From: Polaromonas sp.
Lineage (GTDB): Bacteria > Pseudomonadota > Gammaproteobacteria > Burkholderiales > Burkholderiaceae_C
NCBI RefSeq assembly: GCF_016185115.1
Contig: NZ_JACPOF010000020.1
Span: forward strand, 248,001 to 312,000
DNA length: 64,000 nt
Direction: 5' to 3'
Numbering within the stretch: the stretch's first letter is position 1; every line of letters starts with the position of its first letter. A model generated the notes under the pieces. That model saw nothing but the letters and a program-made list of their open reading frames with translations. It made no database searches and was not told the origin of the DNA. Shown here piece by piece: positions 9,234-18,495 of the stretch. Both the position numbers and the translations under genes were made by a program.

Positions 9234-9784
9234 TTTGATACCTCTTGAAGCTGTAATGTCGCCGTGCGTTCTATCCACTCGCCACCGGAATCCTGGACGA
9301 TCTCGCGCAGCGTCAGCCCCGTGTCGGTGACTTTCGTGATGCGCCCATAGTTCTGCCCAAGATAGCCACCCACCTTGACCTGATAGAGCAGGTTTTCAAC
9401 GCGCACAAGCGCTACGGGCTGGCCAAGCTTGAGCAGGCTCCCCACCATCACAACTGCATCAAGCGGATAGGCCTCCAGGGGTTCCTTGCGCCTTGCAAGC
9501 TCCGGCGCAATCAAGGCAGCATTTGCAGCGGACTGGGTGGATTCTCGCCTGAGCGCCTGGGTTAATTTCTGGTTGCTGAAGGGCTCAATGGCACCCTCGT
9601 CTGCATAGGGCTGGGGGGAGAATTTGGTGGGCTCAGGTATGCGATCCACCCTGGATTTGGTCAAACTACGCTGCTCCGCCATCCAGCCCTGCAATTGCTC
9701 CTCTTCCGAAGCACCGCAGCCGGCAAGCCCCAGGATCAGGGAACCGGAAAGCACCAACAGGCAGATGTTCTTGCTAAAAGTCAT
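9230..9784 (-). CDS. pilP: Type IV pilus lipoprotein PilP
   Basis: A 184-residue inner-membrane lipoprotein linking the PilMNO platform to the PilQ secretin. The lipobox LAGC (Cys23) follows a hydrophobic signal peptide MTFSKNICLLVLSG. The C-terminal half holds the HR/PilP beta-domain: VALVRVENLLYQVKVGGYLGQNYGRITKV and a terminal TERTATLQLQE-like strand. It overlaps pilO upstream and pilQ downstream by four bases each, so production of the three subunits is likely coupled. The length matches other betaproteobacterial PilP proteins. Confidence 0.95.
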   Translation of the reverse strand: MTFSKNICLLVLSGSLILGLAGCGASEEEQLQGWMAEQRSLTKSRVDRIPEPTKFSPQPYADEGAIEPFSNQKLTQALRRESTQSAANAALIAPELARRKEPLEAYPLDAVVMVGSLLKLGQPVALVRVENLLYQVKVGGYLGQNYGRITKVTDTGLTLREIVQDSGGEWIERTATLQLQEVSK

Positions 9785-10449
9785 TTCTTGGGCCCCGCCA
9801 CCTTACGCTGCGCCGACACTTCGTCGTTATCAAGATAACGGAATGTTTTTGCGGTCGTATCCATCGAGAGGGTTCCGTCTTTTCCAGCGGGGGTGATTGT
9901 CAGGTTGTTCAACGTGACGATCCGGGAAAGATTGGCGATATCCGCCGCGAACAAGCCCATATCGTGATATCGCCCCGTCACCCGGACCGAAATGGGCAAT
10001 TCGGCGTAGTACTCTTTCACGCTGACCTGCCCAGGGCGGAAAAGCTCGAACTGCAAACTGCGGCCGAGGCCGGCCTGGTTGATATCAGACAGGAGTGCAT
10101 CCATTTCAGCCTTGCTCGGCAACTGCTTTTCGAGTTGCGTCACATACTGCTGCACCTGTTCGCGCTGCTTCTTCAGGGCATCCAGGCTGGCAGCTTGCGT
10201 CAGCTTTTTCGTGAAATCAGCCCTCAGCTGGACTTCCTTGGTACGCTCGGATGTCAACTCTTCGTCAGACGAGCTCAACCAGACAAACCACAATGCCACA
10301 ACCACAAACGCAGTAACGCCCACGCACAGGAGGTATCGCGGCAGGGCTGGCCATGAAGGCGGATCGTTCGGATTAAGCCCGACAAACTGGGACTTCAGTG
10401 CGGCCTGGACCGCTGCGAAATCAATATTTATTTTAGGTACTTTGGCCAT
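9781..10449 (-). CDS. pilO: Type IV pilus inner membrane protein PilO
   Basis: A 222-residue bitopic protein of the pilus alignment subcomplex. After a 35-residue cytoplasmic part there is one transmembrane helix (PRYLLCVGVTAFVVVALWFV), then a coiled coil (RADFTKKLTQAASLDALKKQ) and a C-terminal ferredoxin-like domain (VSVKEYYAELPISVRVTGRYHD). It heterodimerises with PilN. Its start is 12 bases from the pilN stop and its stop overlaps pilP. All features and the position are as expected. Confidence 0.95.
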   Translation of the reverse strand: MAKVPKINIDFAAVQAALKSQFVGLNPNDPPSWPALPRYLLCVGVTAFVVVALWFVWLSSSDEELTSERTKEVQLRADFTKKLTQAASLDALKKQREQVQQYVTQLEKQLPSKAEMDALLSDINQAGLGRSLQFELFRPGQVSVKEYYAELPISVRVTGRYHDMGLFAADIANLSRIVTLNNLTITPAGKDGTLSMDTTAKTFRYLDNDEVSAQRKVAGPKK

Positions 10450-10461
10450 GAGCTACCCGCT

Positions 10462-11100
10462 TCAAATCTTTGGCTTTGACGCCGGCACGGCGGCAGGCAC
10501 AGCGCCTGCCGGTGCGGAACTGACCGGTTTGGGCTGGTCGCTTGCACGCCTCAGGCCTATGCGCATGGAGAAATTCGAAACCCGGCGCTGATCGCGGGCA
10601 CTCAAAGCCACGCTTGAAGCCGTGATCTCGATCAATTCCGGACGCGTCAGCCACTGGCTGTTATTGGCCAGGTTACGCAATAGCTCGGAAACACGCTCAT
10701 TGGACTGCGCCACGCCAGTGATCAGAACCGTCTGGTTCTCCTGCCGCATGTTGGTGATGTAGACGCCGTCGGGCAACTGCCGCACCAGTTCCGACAGCAG
10801 GTAAACGGGCAGATTGCGATTGCCCTGCAAGTCTTCTACCGCGTTCTGGCGGGCACGCAGGGCTGCGATCTCCGCCTGCAAGCCGGCAATATCCTTGATC
10901 TGGCCTTCGAGCTTTGTGATTTCCCTCTTGAGAAGGGTATTCCTGTCCCTTTGCCCTGAAATCTGGGTCTGGTACCAGGAATAGATAGCACCGCAAATCA
11001 GGCCGCCTATGAGGGCAGCAATGCCCATTGCAGTGAAAAAGAGTTCCCGCTTGCGCTTGCGTGCAGCTTCGCGGTGGGGGAGCAAATTGACAAGAATCAC
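10462..11100 (-). CDS. pilN: Type IV pilus inner membrane protein PilN
   Basis: A 212-residue partner of PilO. The start is taken as GTG at 11100, giving VILVNLLPHREAARKRK, because the conserved INLLP-type N-terminus that docks into PilM begins there and the GTGA overlap with the pilM stop matches the four-base overlaps elsewhere in this operon. A longer frame starting 10 codons upstream would lie inside pilM. After the docking peptide comes one transmembrane helix (FTAMGIAALIGGLICGAIYSW), a coiled coil and a ferredoxin-like domain. The C-terminal tail is Ala/Pro-rich. Confidence 0.93.
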   Translation of the reverse strand: MILVNLLPHREAARKRKRELFFTAMGIAALIGGLICGAIYSWYQTQISGQRDRNTLLKREITKLEGQIKDIAGLQAEIAALRARQNAVEDLQGNRNLPVYLLSELVRQLPDGVYITNMRQENQTVLITGVAQSNERVSELLRNLANNSQWLTRPELIEITASSVALSARDQRRVSNFSMRIGLRRASDQPKPVSSAPAGAVPAAVPASKPKI

Positions 11101-12176
11101 CGCAGGAACCTCCGCAGGGCGAGGCCGCAAGATGTCAAATAGGAGGCGGCTTCGCGACGCATCTTCTTCTCACGGACATTGCTGCCAATAGTCATGCCCT
11201 CAAACGGATCTGCGCACATGCAGGCAAAAGAGGTCTGCTGGGTGACCGCTTCGGTCAAGCCCGGAAGCGCGGACGAACCGCCGGCCAGCATGACGTAATC
11301 GACCTTGTTATGGGGTGTACTGGTAAAAAAGAACTGCAGCGCACGCCCGATTTCCTGGGCCATGCTCTCAACAAAAGGCTTGAGCACCCCCGACTCATAA
11401 TCTTCGGGCAGGTCGCCGCTGCGTTTTTTGCTCTCGGCCTCTTCGGGTGAAAAACCATACTGCCTGACGATGAGCTGCGTGAGCTGGGCGCCACCAAAAG
11501 CCTGGTCCCGCTCGTACAGCACTTCATCGTTCTTGATGACCTGCATGCTGGTCGTGAGCGCACCGACCTCGAACAGCGCCACCATCGTATCCACGCCCTT
11601 GTTGGGCAGGTTTTCAATCAGCCGCGCCGTCGCCAGCCTGGACGCATAGGACTCCACGTCCACCACCACCGGCTTCAGGCCGGCTGCTTCGGCAAGACCC
11701 TGACGATCCTGGACCTTTTCCTTGCGTGAGGCTGCTATGAGCACCTCCACATCACCTGCGGATGTGGCGCTCGGGCCAACCACGCAGAAATCAAGGCTCA
11801 CTTCATCCAGCGAGAAGGGAATGTACTGGTTGGCTTCGGACTCGACCTGTATTTCGAGTTCGGACTCGTTCAGGCCGCCCGGCAAAATAATTTTCTTCGT
11901 GATCACCGCGGAAGCCGGCAGCGCCATGGCGACCTGTTTGGTCTTGGTACCGCTCTTTTTGACCAGCCGGCGAACCGCTTCGGCAACTTCTTCAAACTTC
12001 TCCACGTTGCCGTCGGTGATCCAGCCGCGCTCGAGCGGCTCGATGGCGCAGCGGTCCAGAACCAGGTTGCCCGCCTTGTCACGGCTCAACTCGACCAACT
12101 TTACGCTGGAAGAACTGATGTCAAGACCAAGCAAAGGCGGATCCTGACGGCTGAATAAAGACCCCAAAGAGATCAA
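11097..12176 (-). CDS. pilM: Type IV pilus cytoplasmic ATPase-fold protein PilM
   Basis: A 359-residue actin-like (FtsA-fold) protein that sits under the inner membrane and binds the N-terminal peptide of PilN. I take TTG at 12176 (MISLGSLFSRQDPP) as the start, since a GGGG stretch lies about six bases upstream and relatives begin with a similar ISLGSLF peptide. A TTG four codons earlier has no ribosome site. The nucleotide-binding blocks LLGLDISSSSVKLVEL, ALPASAVITKKIILP and VMLAGGSSALPGL are clear. It is the first gene of pilMNOPQ; the operon promoter should lie in 12177-12446, divergent from mrcA. Confidence 0.93.
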   Translation of the reverse strand: MISLGSLFSRQDPPLLGLDISSSSVKLVELSRDKAGNLVLDRCAIEPLERGWITDGNVEKFEEVAEAVRRLVKKSGTKTKQVAMALPASAVITKKIILPGGLNESELEIQVESEANQYIPFSLDEVSLDFCVVGPSATSAGDVEVLIAASRKEKVQDRQGLAEAAGLKPVVVDVESYASRLATARLIENLPNKGVDTMVALFEVGALTTSMQVIKNDEVLYERDQAFGGAQLTQLIVRQYGFSPEEAESKKRSGDLPEDYESGVLKPFVESMAQEIGRALQFFFTSTPHNKVDYVMLAGGSSALPGLTEAVTQQTSFACMCADPFEGMTIGSNVREKKMRREAASYLTSCGLALRRFLR

Positions 12177-12392
12177 AACGGTCCCCAAAAGACGGCTAAT
12201 GAGTAGCCTTACGTACTTAAGAAATCACTTGAATACTATCAGCAAGCTCTTTGTACAGTAAGGATTTTTCCCGTTTTGAGCATTATTACCGTTGCCAAAA
12301 GCCGACGCTTTCGGGGAAGCCTGAGCAATCAGGGGCTGTGGCAAGTGCTTTGCCCGAAAGGCAACAGTGTAAGTGGCTACTTGTCTGGCACA

Positions 12393-12420
12393 CTTTCAAT
12401 ATGCTGCCCATTTTTATAAT
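12393..12420 (+). promoter_or_regulatory. Candidate sigma70 promoter of mrcA
   Basis: A perfect TATAAT at 12415-12420 has a weak -35 (CTTTCA, 12393-12398) sixteen bases upstream. Transcription would begin near 12427, which puts the in-frame GTG at 12423 outside the transcript and favours ATG 12447 as the mrcA start. The remaining pilM/mrcA intergenic stretch (12177-12392) must also contain the pil operon promoter on the other strand, which I could not place. Confidence 0.5.
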
Positions 12421-12446
12421 GCGTGTGCGTCCCAACGATTGTTTAC

Positions 12447-14879
12447 ATGCCGCCCAATACCCCTTCCGATACCTCCCCGGCCTCCAAACCCGCCCCGTCC
12501 GGCCAACGCCCATGGTTGCGCCTGTTGGCGAAGTTGTCGCTCTGGGCTGGGGGTATTGCGCTGGCCGTAGTGTTCAGCGCGGCGATGGTGGTGGCCGTCG
12601 CCCTGGCCGTCGCCTACCCCAACCTGCCTGACATCTCCGACCTGTCCGACTATCGCCCCAAGCTGCCGATGCGGGTTTATTCGGCCGACGGCGTCGTCAT
12701 CGGGGAGTTCGGCGAAGAACGCCGCAGCCTGACGCCCATCAAGGACATCCCCCAGGTCATGAAAGATGCCGTCCTGGCGATTGAAGACGCCCGCTTCTTT
12801 TCCCACGGCGGCGTGGATTACCTGGGCGTCATACGCGCCGGGCTTGCCAACGTAGGCCGGGCCAAAAGTCAGGGCGCATCGACCATCACCATGCAGGTCG
12901 CCCGCAACGTCTACCTCTCGTCCGAGAAGACCTTTACCCGCAAGCTCTATGAAATCCTGCTGACCTTCAAACTGGAACACCTGCTGACAAAGGACCAGAT
13001 TCTCGAAATCTACATGAACCAGATTTTCCTCGGCAACCGCGCCTACGGGTTTGCGGCAGCCTCGGAAGCCTATTTCGGAAAACCCCTCAAAAACATCAGC
13101 ATCGCGGAAGCGGCCATGCTCGCCGGCCTGCCCAAGGCGCCATCGGCCTATAACCCCATCAACAATCCCAAGCGCGCAAAGTCCAGGCAGCTCTACATCA
13201 TCGAGCGCATGGAGGACAACGGCTTCATCACCGCCGCCCAGGCCGCCGCAGCGAAAGCAGAAGAACTGGCCGTCAAGTCCGGGCCGGATGCAGGCAGGGT
13301 ACACGCTGAATACATTGCCGAGACCGTGCGCCAACTGGTGTTTAACCAGTATGGTGAGCAGACCTACACGCGCGGCCTGAACGTCTATACAACACTCAAT
13401 GCTGCTGACCAGACCATGGCCTACAAGGCGCTCCGCAAGGGCATCATGGACTATGAGCGCCGCCAGATCTATCGCGGTCCCGAGCAGTTCATCGATATTC
13501 CTGCCGATCCTGCACAGGCCGACGAGGCCATTGACGATGCCCTCACAGAGAACCCTGACAACGGGGACGTGATGTCTGCTGTCGTTCTGGAAGCCAATCC
13601 CAAGCGCATCCTGGCGATACGCCAGAACAGCGAAAGTGTCGAAATCACGGGCGATGGCCTCAAACCGGCACAGTCAGGACTGGCTGACAAGGCCGCGCCC
13701 AACATCAAGATACGCCGGGGCGCCGTCATCCGCGTTGTGAAGACACCCAAGGGGACCTGGGAAATCACGCAGATCCCCGAGGTCGAAGGTGCTTTTGTAG
13801 CGCTGGACCCGCGGGACGGCGCCATACGTGCGCTGGTGGGCGGTTTCGATTTCGAGAAAAACAAGTTCAACCACGTCACCCAGGCCTGGCGCCAGCCCGG
13901 CTCCAGCTTCAAGCCCTTCATCTACTCCGCAGCGCTGGAAAAGGGCTTCACGCCGGGCACCGTCGTCAATGACGCCCCCCTGTTTTTTGACGCCGGCGTA
14001 ACTGGCGGGCAGCCCTGGGAGCCCAAGAACTACGACGGCAAGTTTGAAGGCCCGATGAACCTGCGGACCGCCCTCAAGAAGTCCAAGAACATGATTTCCA
14101 TCCGCATACTGCAAGCCATAGGCGCGCCCTATGCCCAGGACTGGATTACCCATTTCGGATTTGAGGCGGAGAAGCACCCTGCCTACCTGACCATGGCCCT
14201 GGGCGCAGGCTCTGTCACGCCCATGCAAATGGCCACGGCCTATTCGGTATTCGCCAACGGTGGGTACCGCATCAACCCCTACCTCATCACCCGCATCACC
14301 GACCAGAAGGGCAAGGTGCTGGTTGACGTCAAACCGCCCAAGCCGGACGAAGCATCGCGCGGCGTGGACGCACGCAATGCCTTCATCATGTCCAGCCTGC
14401 TGCAGGAAGTTGCACGTTCCGGTACGGCAGCGCGTGCACAGGCCACCCTCAAGCGGCCTGATCTTTATGGCAAGACCGGCACGACCAATGACTCCATAGA
14501 CACATGGTTCGTGGGCTACCAGCCCACCCTGGCTGCGGCTGTGTGGATGGGTTACGACACACCCAAGAACCTCGGTGATCGTGAAACCGGCGGCGGCCTG
14601 AGCCTGCCGGTATGGATTGATTTCATGGCCTACGCACTGAAGAACGTGCCCGTCTCCGAAATGCCGGTGCCCGAGGGCGTGGTGAATGTGGGTGGCGAGT
14701 GGTACTACGACGAATACACCAAGGGCGCAGGCGTGAGCAGTGTCGGGCTGCAGGACCCCGGAGCCGCGGCGCAGCAGGCAGCGGCCCCGGGCGCTTCTCC
14801 GGGCACCCCAGGTACACCGATTTCAGTCCTGCCCCCCGCAGACGAGAAAAAGCGGATTCTCGACCTGTTCAAAAACTGA
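12447..14879 (+). CDS. mrcA: Penicillin-binding protein 1A (bifunctional transglycosylase/transpeptidase)
   Basis: An 810-residue class A PBP that polymerises and crosslinks peptidoglycan. One membrane anchor lies near residues 30-60 (WAGGIALAVVFSAAMVVAVAL). The glycosyltransferase domain shows AIEDARFFSHGGVDYLGVIRA, SQGASTITMQVARNVYLS and EIYMNQIFLGNRAYG. The transpeptidase domain has the active-site serine in PGSSFKPF, the second motif SKNM and the third motif GKTGTTND. The Pro/Ala-rich C-terminal tail is common. The family often neighbours pilMNOPQ in divergent orientation, as here. Confidence 0.97.
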   Translation: MPPNTPSDTSPASKPAPSGQRPWLRLLAKLSLWAGGIALAVVFSAAMVVAVALAVAYPNLPDISDLSDYRPKLPMRVYSADGVVIGEFGEERRSLTPIKDIPQVMKDAVLAIEDARFFSHGGVDYLGVIRAGLANVGRAKSQGASTITMQVARNVYLSSEKTFTRKLYEILLTFKLEHLLTKDQILEIYMNQIFLGNRAYGFAAASEAYFGKPLKNISIAEAAMLAGLPKAPSAYNPINNPKRAKSRQLYIIERMEDNGFITAAQAAAAKAEELAVKSGPDAGRVHAEYIAETVRQLVFNQYGEQTYTRGLNVYTTLNAADQTMAYKALRKGIMDYERRQIYRGPEQFIDIPADPAQADEAIDDALTENPDNGDVMSAVVLEANPKRILAIRQNSESVEITGDGLKPAQSGLADKAAPNIKIRRGAVIRVVKTPKGTWEITQIPEVEGAFVALDPRDGAIRALVGGFDFEKNKFNHVTQAWRQPGSSFKPFIYSAALEKGFTPGTVVNDAPLFFDAGVTGGQPWEPKNYDGKFEGPMNLRTALKKSKNMISIRILQAIGAPYAQDWITHFGFEAEKHPAYLTMALGAGSVTPMQMATAYSVFANGGYRINPYLITRITDQKGKVLVDVKPPKPDEASRGVDARNAFIMSSLLQEVARSGTAARAQATLKRPDLYGKTGTTNDSIDTWFVGYQPTLAAAVWMGYDTPKNLGDRETGGGLSLPVWIDFMAYALKNVPVSEMPVPEGVVNVGGEWYYDEYTKGAGVSSVGLQDPGAAAQQAAAPGASPGTPGTPISVLPPADEKKRILDLFKN

Positions 14880-14897
14880 CGCAATGGGCCCCGGGGT

Positions 14898-15227
14898 TCA
14901 AGGCGTAAAGGTCAGCGCTTGCCCGGCCTGTTCGCTCGCATAACGCGAGAGTCCGGCGAAAAACTCGCTGGCATCTTTTGTGTCTGACCACTGCTGGCCA
15001 TTGAACTTGTAGTGAAAACCGCCAGCCTTGGCGGCCATCCAGATTTCCTGCAGCGGTTTTTGCAGGTTGATGATGATCTGGCTGCGGTTTGAAAATGTCA
15101 GCGTGATCATGCCGCCGGTGCGCTGGTTGTCGATGTCCGCGTCGGTATCGTCGTTGATCCGGTCGCATGCGAGCTCCACGGCCCTCAAGGCAGCCTCTGC
15201 ATGTTCCAGGTATTCAAGCTCGGTCAT
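14898..15227 (-). CDS. cyaY: Iron donor protein CyaY (bacterial frataxin)
   Basis: A 109-residue frataxin that binds iron and modulates Fe-S cluster assembly. The sequence begins [20 protein letters not shown], with an acidic first helix, [20 protein letters not shown] on the sheet and [21 protein letters not shown], which is typical of CyaY. GGGA lies six bases before the ATG. The start codon is only 12 bases from the divergent lptM start, so its promoter must overlap lptM coding sequence. It ends 18 bases from the mrcA stop, convergent. Confidence 0.93.
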   Translation of the reverse strand: MTELEYLEHAEAALRAVELACDRINDDTDADIDNQRTGGMITLTFSNRSQIIINLQKPLQEIWMAAKAGGFHYKFNGQQWSDTKDASEFFAGLSRYASEQAGQALTFTP

Positions 15228-15239
15228 TACAATCCCATC

Positions 15240-15452
15240 ATGGTTTCTTCACCCCAAATTCTAGGCTCCACACGGAACACCCCCTCCCGCCATGGACTTG
15301 TGCTGGCAGTTCTTGCATTGTGTGCGTTGGCAGGCTGCGGCCAAAAGGGCCCACTGTATTTCCCCACCATACCCGCACCACCCGTGCTGAACGTGCCTGC
15401 ACCCCAGACGCCCCTCGCAGCACCACAGGTGCCAGCATCGGCAGCACGATGA
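15240..15452 (+). CDS. lptM: LPS translocon maturation chaperone LptM (YifL-type lipoprotein)
   Basis: A 70-residue lipoprotein with signal peptide and lipobox LAGC in [19 protein letters not shown]. The CGQKGPLY sequence after the lipid cysteine is the signature of LptM/YifL, which assists LptD maturation. A Pro/Ala-rich tail follows. The ATG at 15240 has no clear ribosome site. An ATG 13 codons upstream (15201) is possible but would start inside cyaY. The stop overlaps the lysA start (ATGA), so lptM and lysA are coupled, the usual arrangement in proteobacteria. Confidence 0.85.
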   Translation: MVSSPQILGSTRNTPSRHGLVLAVLALCALAGCGQKGPLYFPTIPAPPVLNVPAPQTPLAAPQVPASAAR

Positions 15453-16747
15453 GCAGGCCGCCGGAAGGTGCAGGCCAGCAACTGCCTGGCCACCCATTTG
15501 TGGCCTACCGCGATGGATCACTGTATGTGGAAGATGTCGCGCTCGACGCAGTGGCGCGGGCACACGGCACGCCACTTTTTGTGTACTCCAGGGCCGCCAT
15601 GCTGTCGGCCCTGTCAGCCTATCAACGGGGTTTTGCAGGGCGTGATGCGCAGATCTGTTATGCCATGAAGGCCAACTCTTCTCTGGGCGTTCTGCAGGTG
15701 TTTGCCAGGGCAGGTTGCGGCTTTGACATCGTTTCGGGCGGTGAGCTTGACCGCGTGCTGGCCGCAGGCGGCGATGCAGGGAAAGTCATTTTTTCAGGCG
15801 TCGGCAAAACGCGCGCAGAGATGCAGCAGGCCCTGTCTGCCGGAATAGGCTGCTTCAACGTCGAAAGCGAGGCCGAACTGGATGTACTGTCCGGGGTCGC
15901 CGCAGGCATGGGCCTGCGTGCGCCGGTCAGCATTCGCGTCAATCCCAATGTCGACCCGAAAACACATCCCTACATTTCTACCGGGCTCAAGGGCAACAAG
16001 TTCGGCGTGGCGCATGAAGAGGCTTTGCGCATCTACCAGCATGCGGCGTCGCTCAAGGGCCTGAAGGTGGTCGGCATCGACTGCCATATCGGCTCGCAGA
16101 TCACCGACCCCACCCCCTATCTTGATGCGATGGACCGCGTGCTGGACCTCGTCTCGGCCATTGAAAATGCAGGTATCACACTTGACCATATCGATTTCGG
16201 CGGCGGCCTCGGCATCAACTACAACGGCGACACCCCGCCCGAAGCAGATGCGCTGTGGCTACAGCTGCTGGCAAAGGTGGACGCACGCGGCTATGGCAGC
16301 AAAAAGCTCATGATCGAGCCGGGGCGCTCACTGGTGGGGAACGCCGGCGTTTGCGTGACAGAAGTGCTTTACATCAAGCCCGGCGAGCAGAAGAACTTCT
16401 GCATCATCGATGCAGCCATGAATGACCTGCCACGTCCTGCGATGTACCAGGCCTTCCACGCCATCGTTCCGCTTGAGCCGAATACCAGGGCAGCCAAGGC
16501 CACCTATGACGTCGTCGGCCCGGTTTGTGAAAGCGGGGACTGGATAGGCCATGACCGTGAACTGGCTGTGGCGGCTGGTGACAAACTGGCCGTTCTGTCA
16601 GCCGGCGCTTATTGCATGAGCATGGCCAGCAACTACAACACCCGCGGTCGTGCGGCCGAACTGCTGGTGGACGGCAGCCAGGCACACGTGATCAGGCAGC
16701 GTGAGAATTCGCAGGACCAGATGCGCCACGAGCGCCTGGTCGGCTAG
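15449..16747 (+). CDS. lysA: Diaminopimelate decarboxylase
   Basis: Last step of lysine synthesis: PLP-dependent decarboxylation of meso-diaminopimelate. The 432-residue protein starts [10 protein letters not shown]; the open frame extends about 94 codons further upstream but through cyaY and lptM. The PLP lysine is Lys74 in ICYAMKANSSLG. Other blocks are GFDIVSGGELDRVLAAG, HIGSQITDP, IDFGGGLGINY, IEPGRSLVGNAG and GPVCESGDW with the cysteine of the partner active site. Length and context (cyaY, lptM) are standard. Confidence 0.97.
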   Translation: MSRPPEGAGQQLPGHPFVAYRDGSLYVEDVALDAVARAHGTPLFVYSRAAMLSALSAYQRGFAGRDAQICYAMKANSSLGVLQVFARAGCGFDIVSGGELDRVLAAGGDAGKVIFSGVGKTRAEMQQALSAGIGCFNVESEAELDVLSGVAAGMGLRAPVSIRVNPNVDPKTHPYISTGLKGNKFGVAHEEALRIYQHAASLKGLKVVGIDCHIGSQITDPTPYLDAMDRVLDLVSAIENAGITLDHIDFGGGLGINYNGDTPPEADALWLQLLAKVDARGYGSKKLMIEPGRSLVGNAGVCVTEVLYIKPGEQKNFCIIDAAMNDLPRPAMYQAFHAIVPLEPNTRAAKATYDVVGPVCESGDWIGHDRELAVAAGDKLAVLSAGAYCMSMASNYNTRGRAAELLVDGSQAHVIRQRENSQDQMRHERLVG

Positions 16748-16759
16748 GCACCAGCCGGC

Positions 16760-17428
16760 TTATCTGGCGGTGACCGGCGCTACTGGACGGGCAGGTTTTG
16801 GCTTCTTTTTCCTGATGTACTGCACGACTCGCCACCCCAGAAGCACAGCGATGATGGCGGCGTAAACAAATACCTCGGCAAAATTGTTTTTGCCTGAGCG
16901 CATCCAGAAAAAGTGCAGCAGGCCCAGCCCGACAATCAGATAAACCAGTTTGTGCAGTGCCTGCCAGCGTTTGGCGCCCATGGCCCTGATGGCGGCATTG
17001 AACGAGGTCGCTGCAAGTGGCGTCAGCAACACAAAGGCTGAAAAACCCACAAGAATAAAGGGCCGCTTGGCGATGTCTTTGGCGATATCCGCCACATCAA
17101 AGCTCATGTCGAACCCGCTGTAACTCAGCAAGTGCACCACCACATAAAAATAGGCAAACAGCCCCAGCATGCGCCGAAAGCGTGTAAGCGCAGGCGTGTT
17201 GCTGATGACACGCAGCGGCGTAACCGCCAGCACGATACAGATGAAACGCAGCGTCCAGTCGCCAGTTGCGCGAATCAGGTATTCGGCCGGGTTGGCGCCC
17301 AGGACATTGGCATTGCCCATCTGGGCCTGGATGACGTTCCATGCCAGCCACGCAAACGGCAACAGGCACACGATGAAAAGAATGACTTTTGCTGCTGGAT
17401 GCAGCAAAAGCTTCTGCCGCGACACCAT
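16760..17428 (-). CDS. msrQ: Methionine sulfoxide reductase heme-binding membrane subunit MsrQ
   Basis: A 222-residue membrane flavo-heme protein (formerly YedZ) that feeds electrons from the quinone pool to MsrP. About six transmembrane segments are visible, within the ferric reductase-like transmembrane domain. Likely heme-ligating histidines are in YVVVHLLSY, WQALHKLVYL and GLLHFFWM. The C-terminus is basic. It starts one base after the msrP stop, so the pair is one operon. Confidence 0.93.
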   Translation of the reverse strand: MVSRQKLLLHPAAKVILFIVCLLPFAWLAWNVIQAQMGNANVLGANPAEYLIRATGDWTLRFICIVLAVTPLRVISNTPALTRFRRMLGLFAYFYVVVHLLSYSGFDMSFDVADIAKDIAKRPFILVGFSAFVLLTPLAATSFNAAIRAMGAKRWQALHKLVYLIVGLGLLHFFWMRSGKNNFAEVFVYAAIIAVLLGWRVVQYIRKKKPKPARPVAPVTAR

Positions 17429-17429
17429 C

Positions 17430-18428
<999 letters not shown>

Positions 18429-18495
18429 CGTGTTGTCCTTGATTTACTGGTTAGTCTTTATACGCACGCTATCCTTACAAGGATTCAACCAGCGG

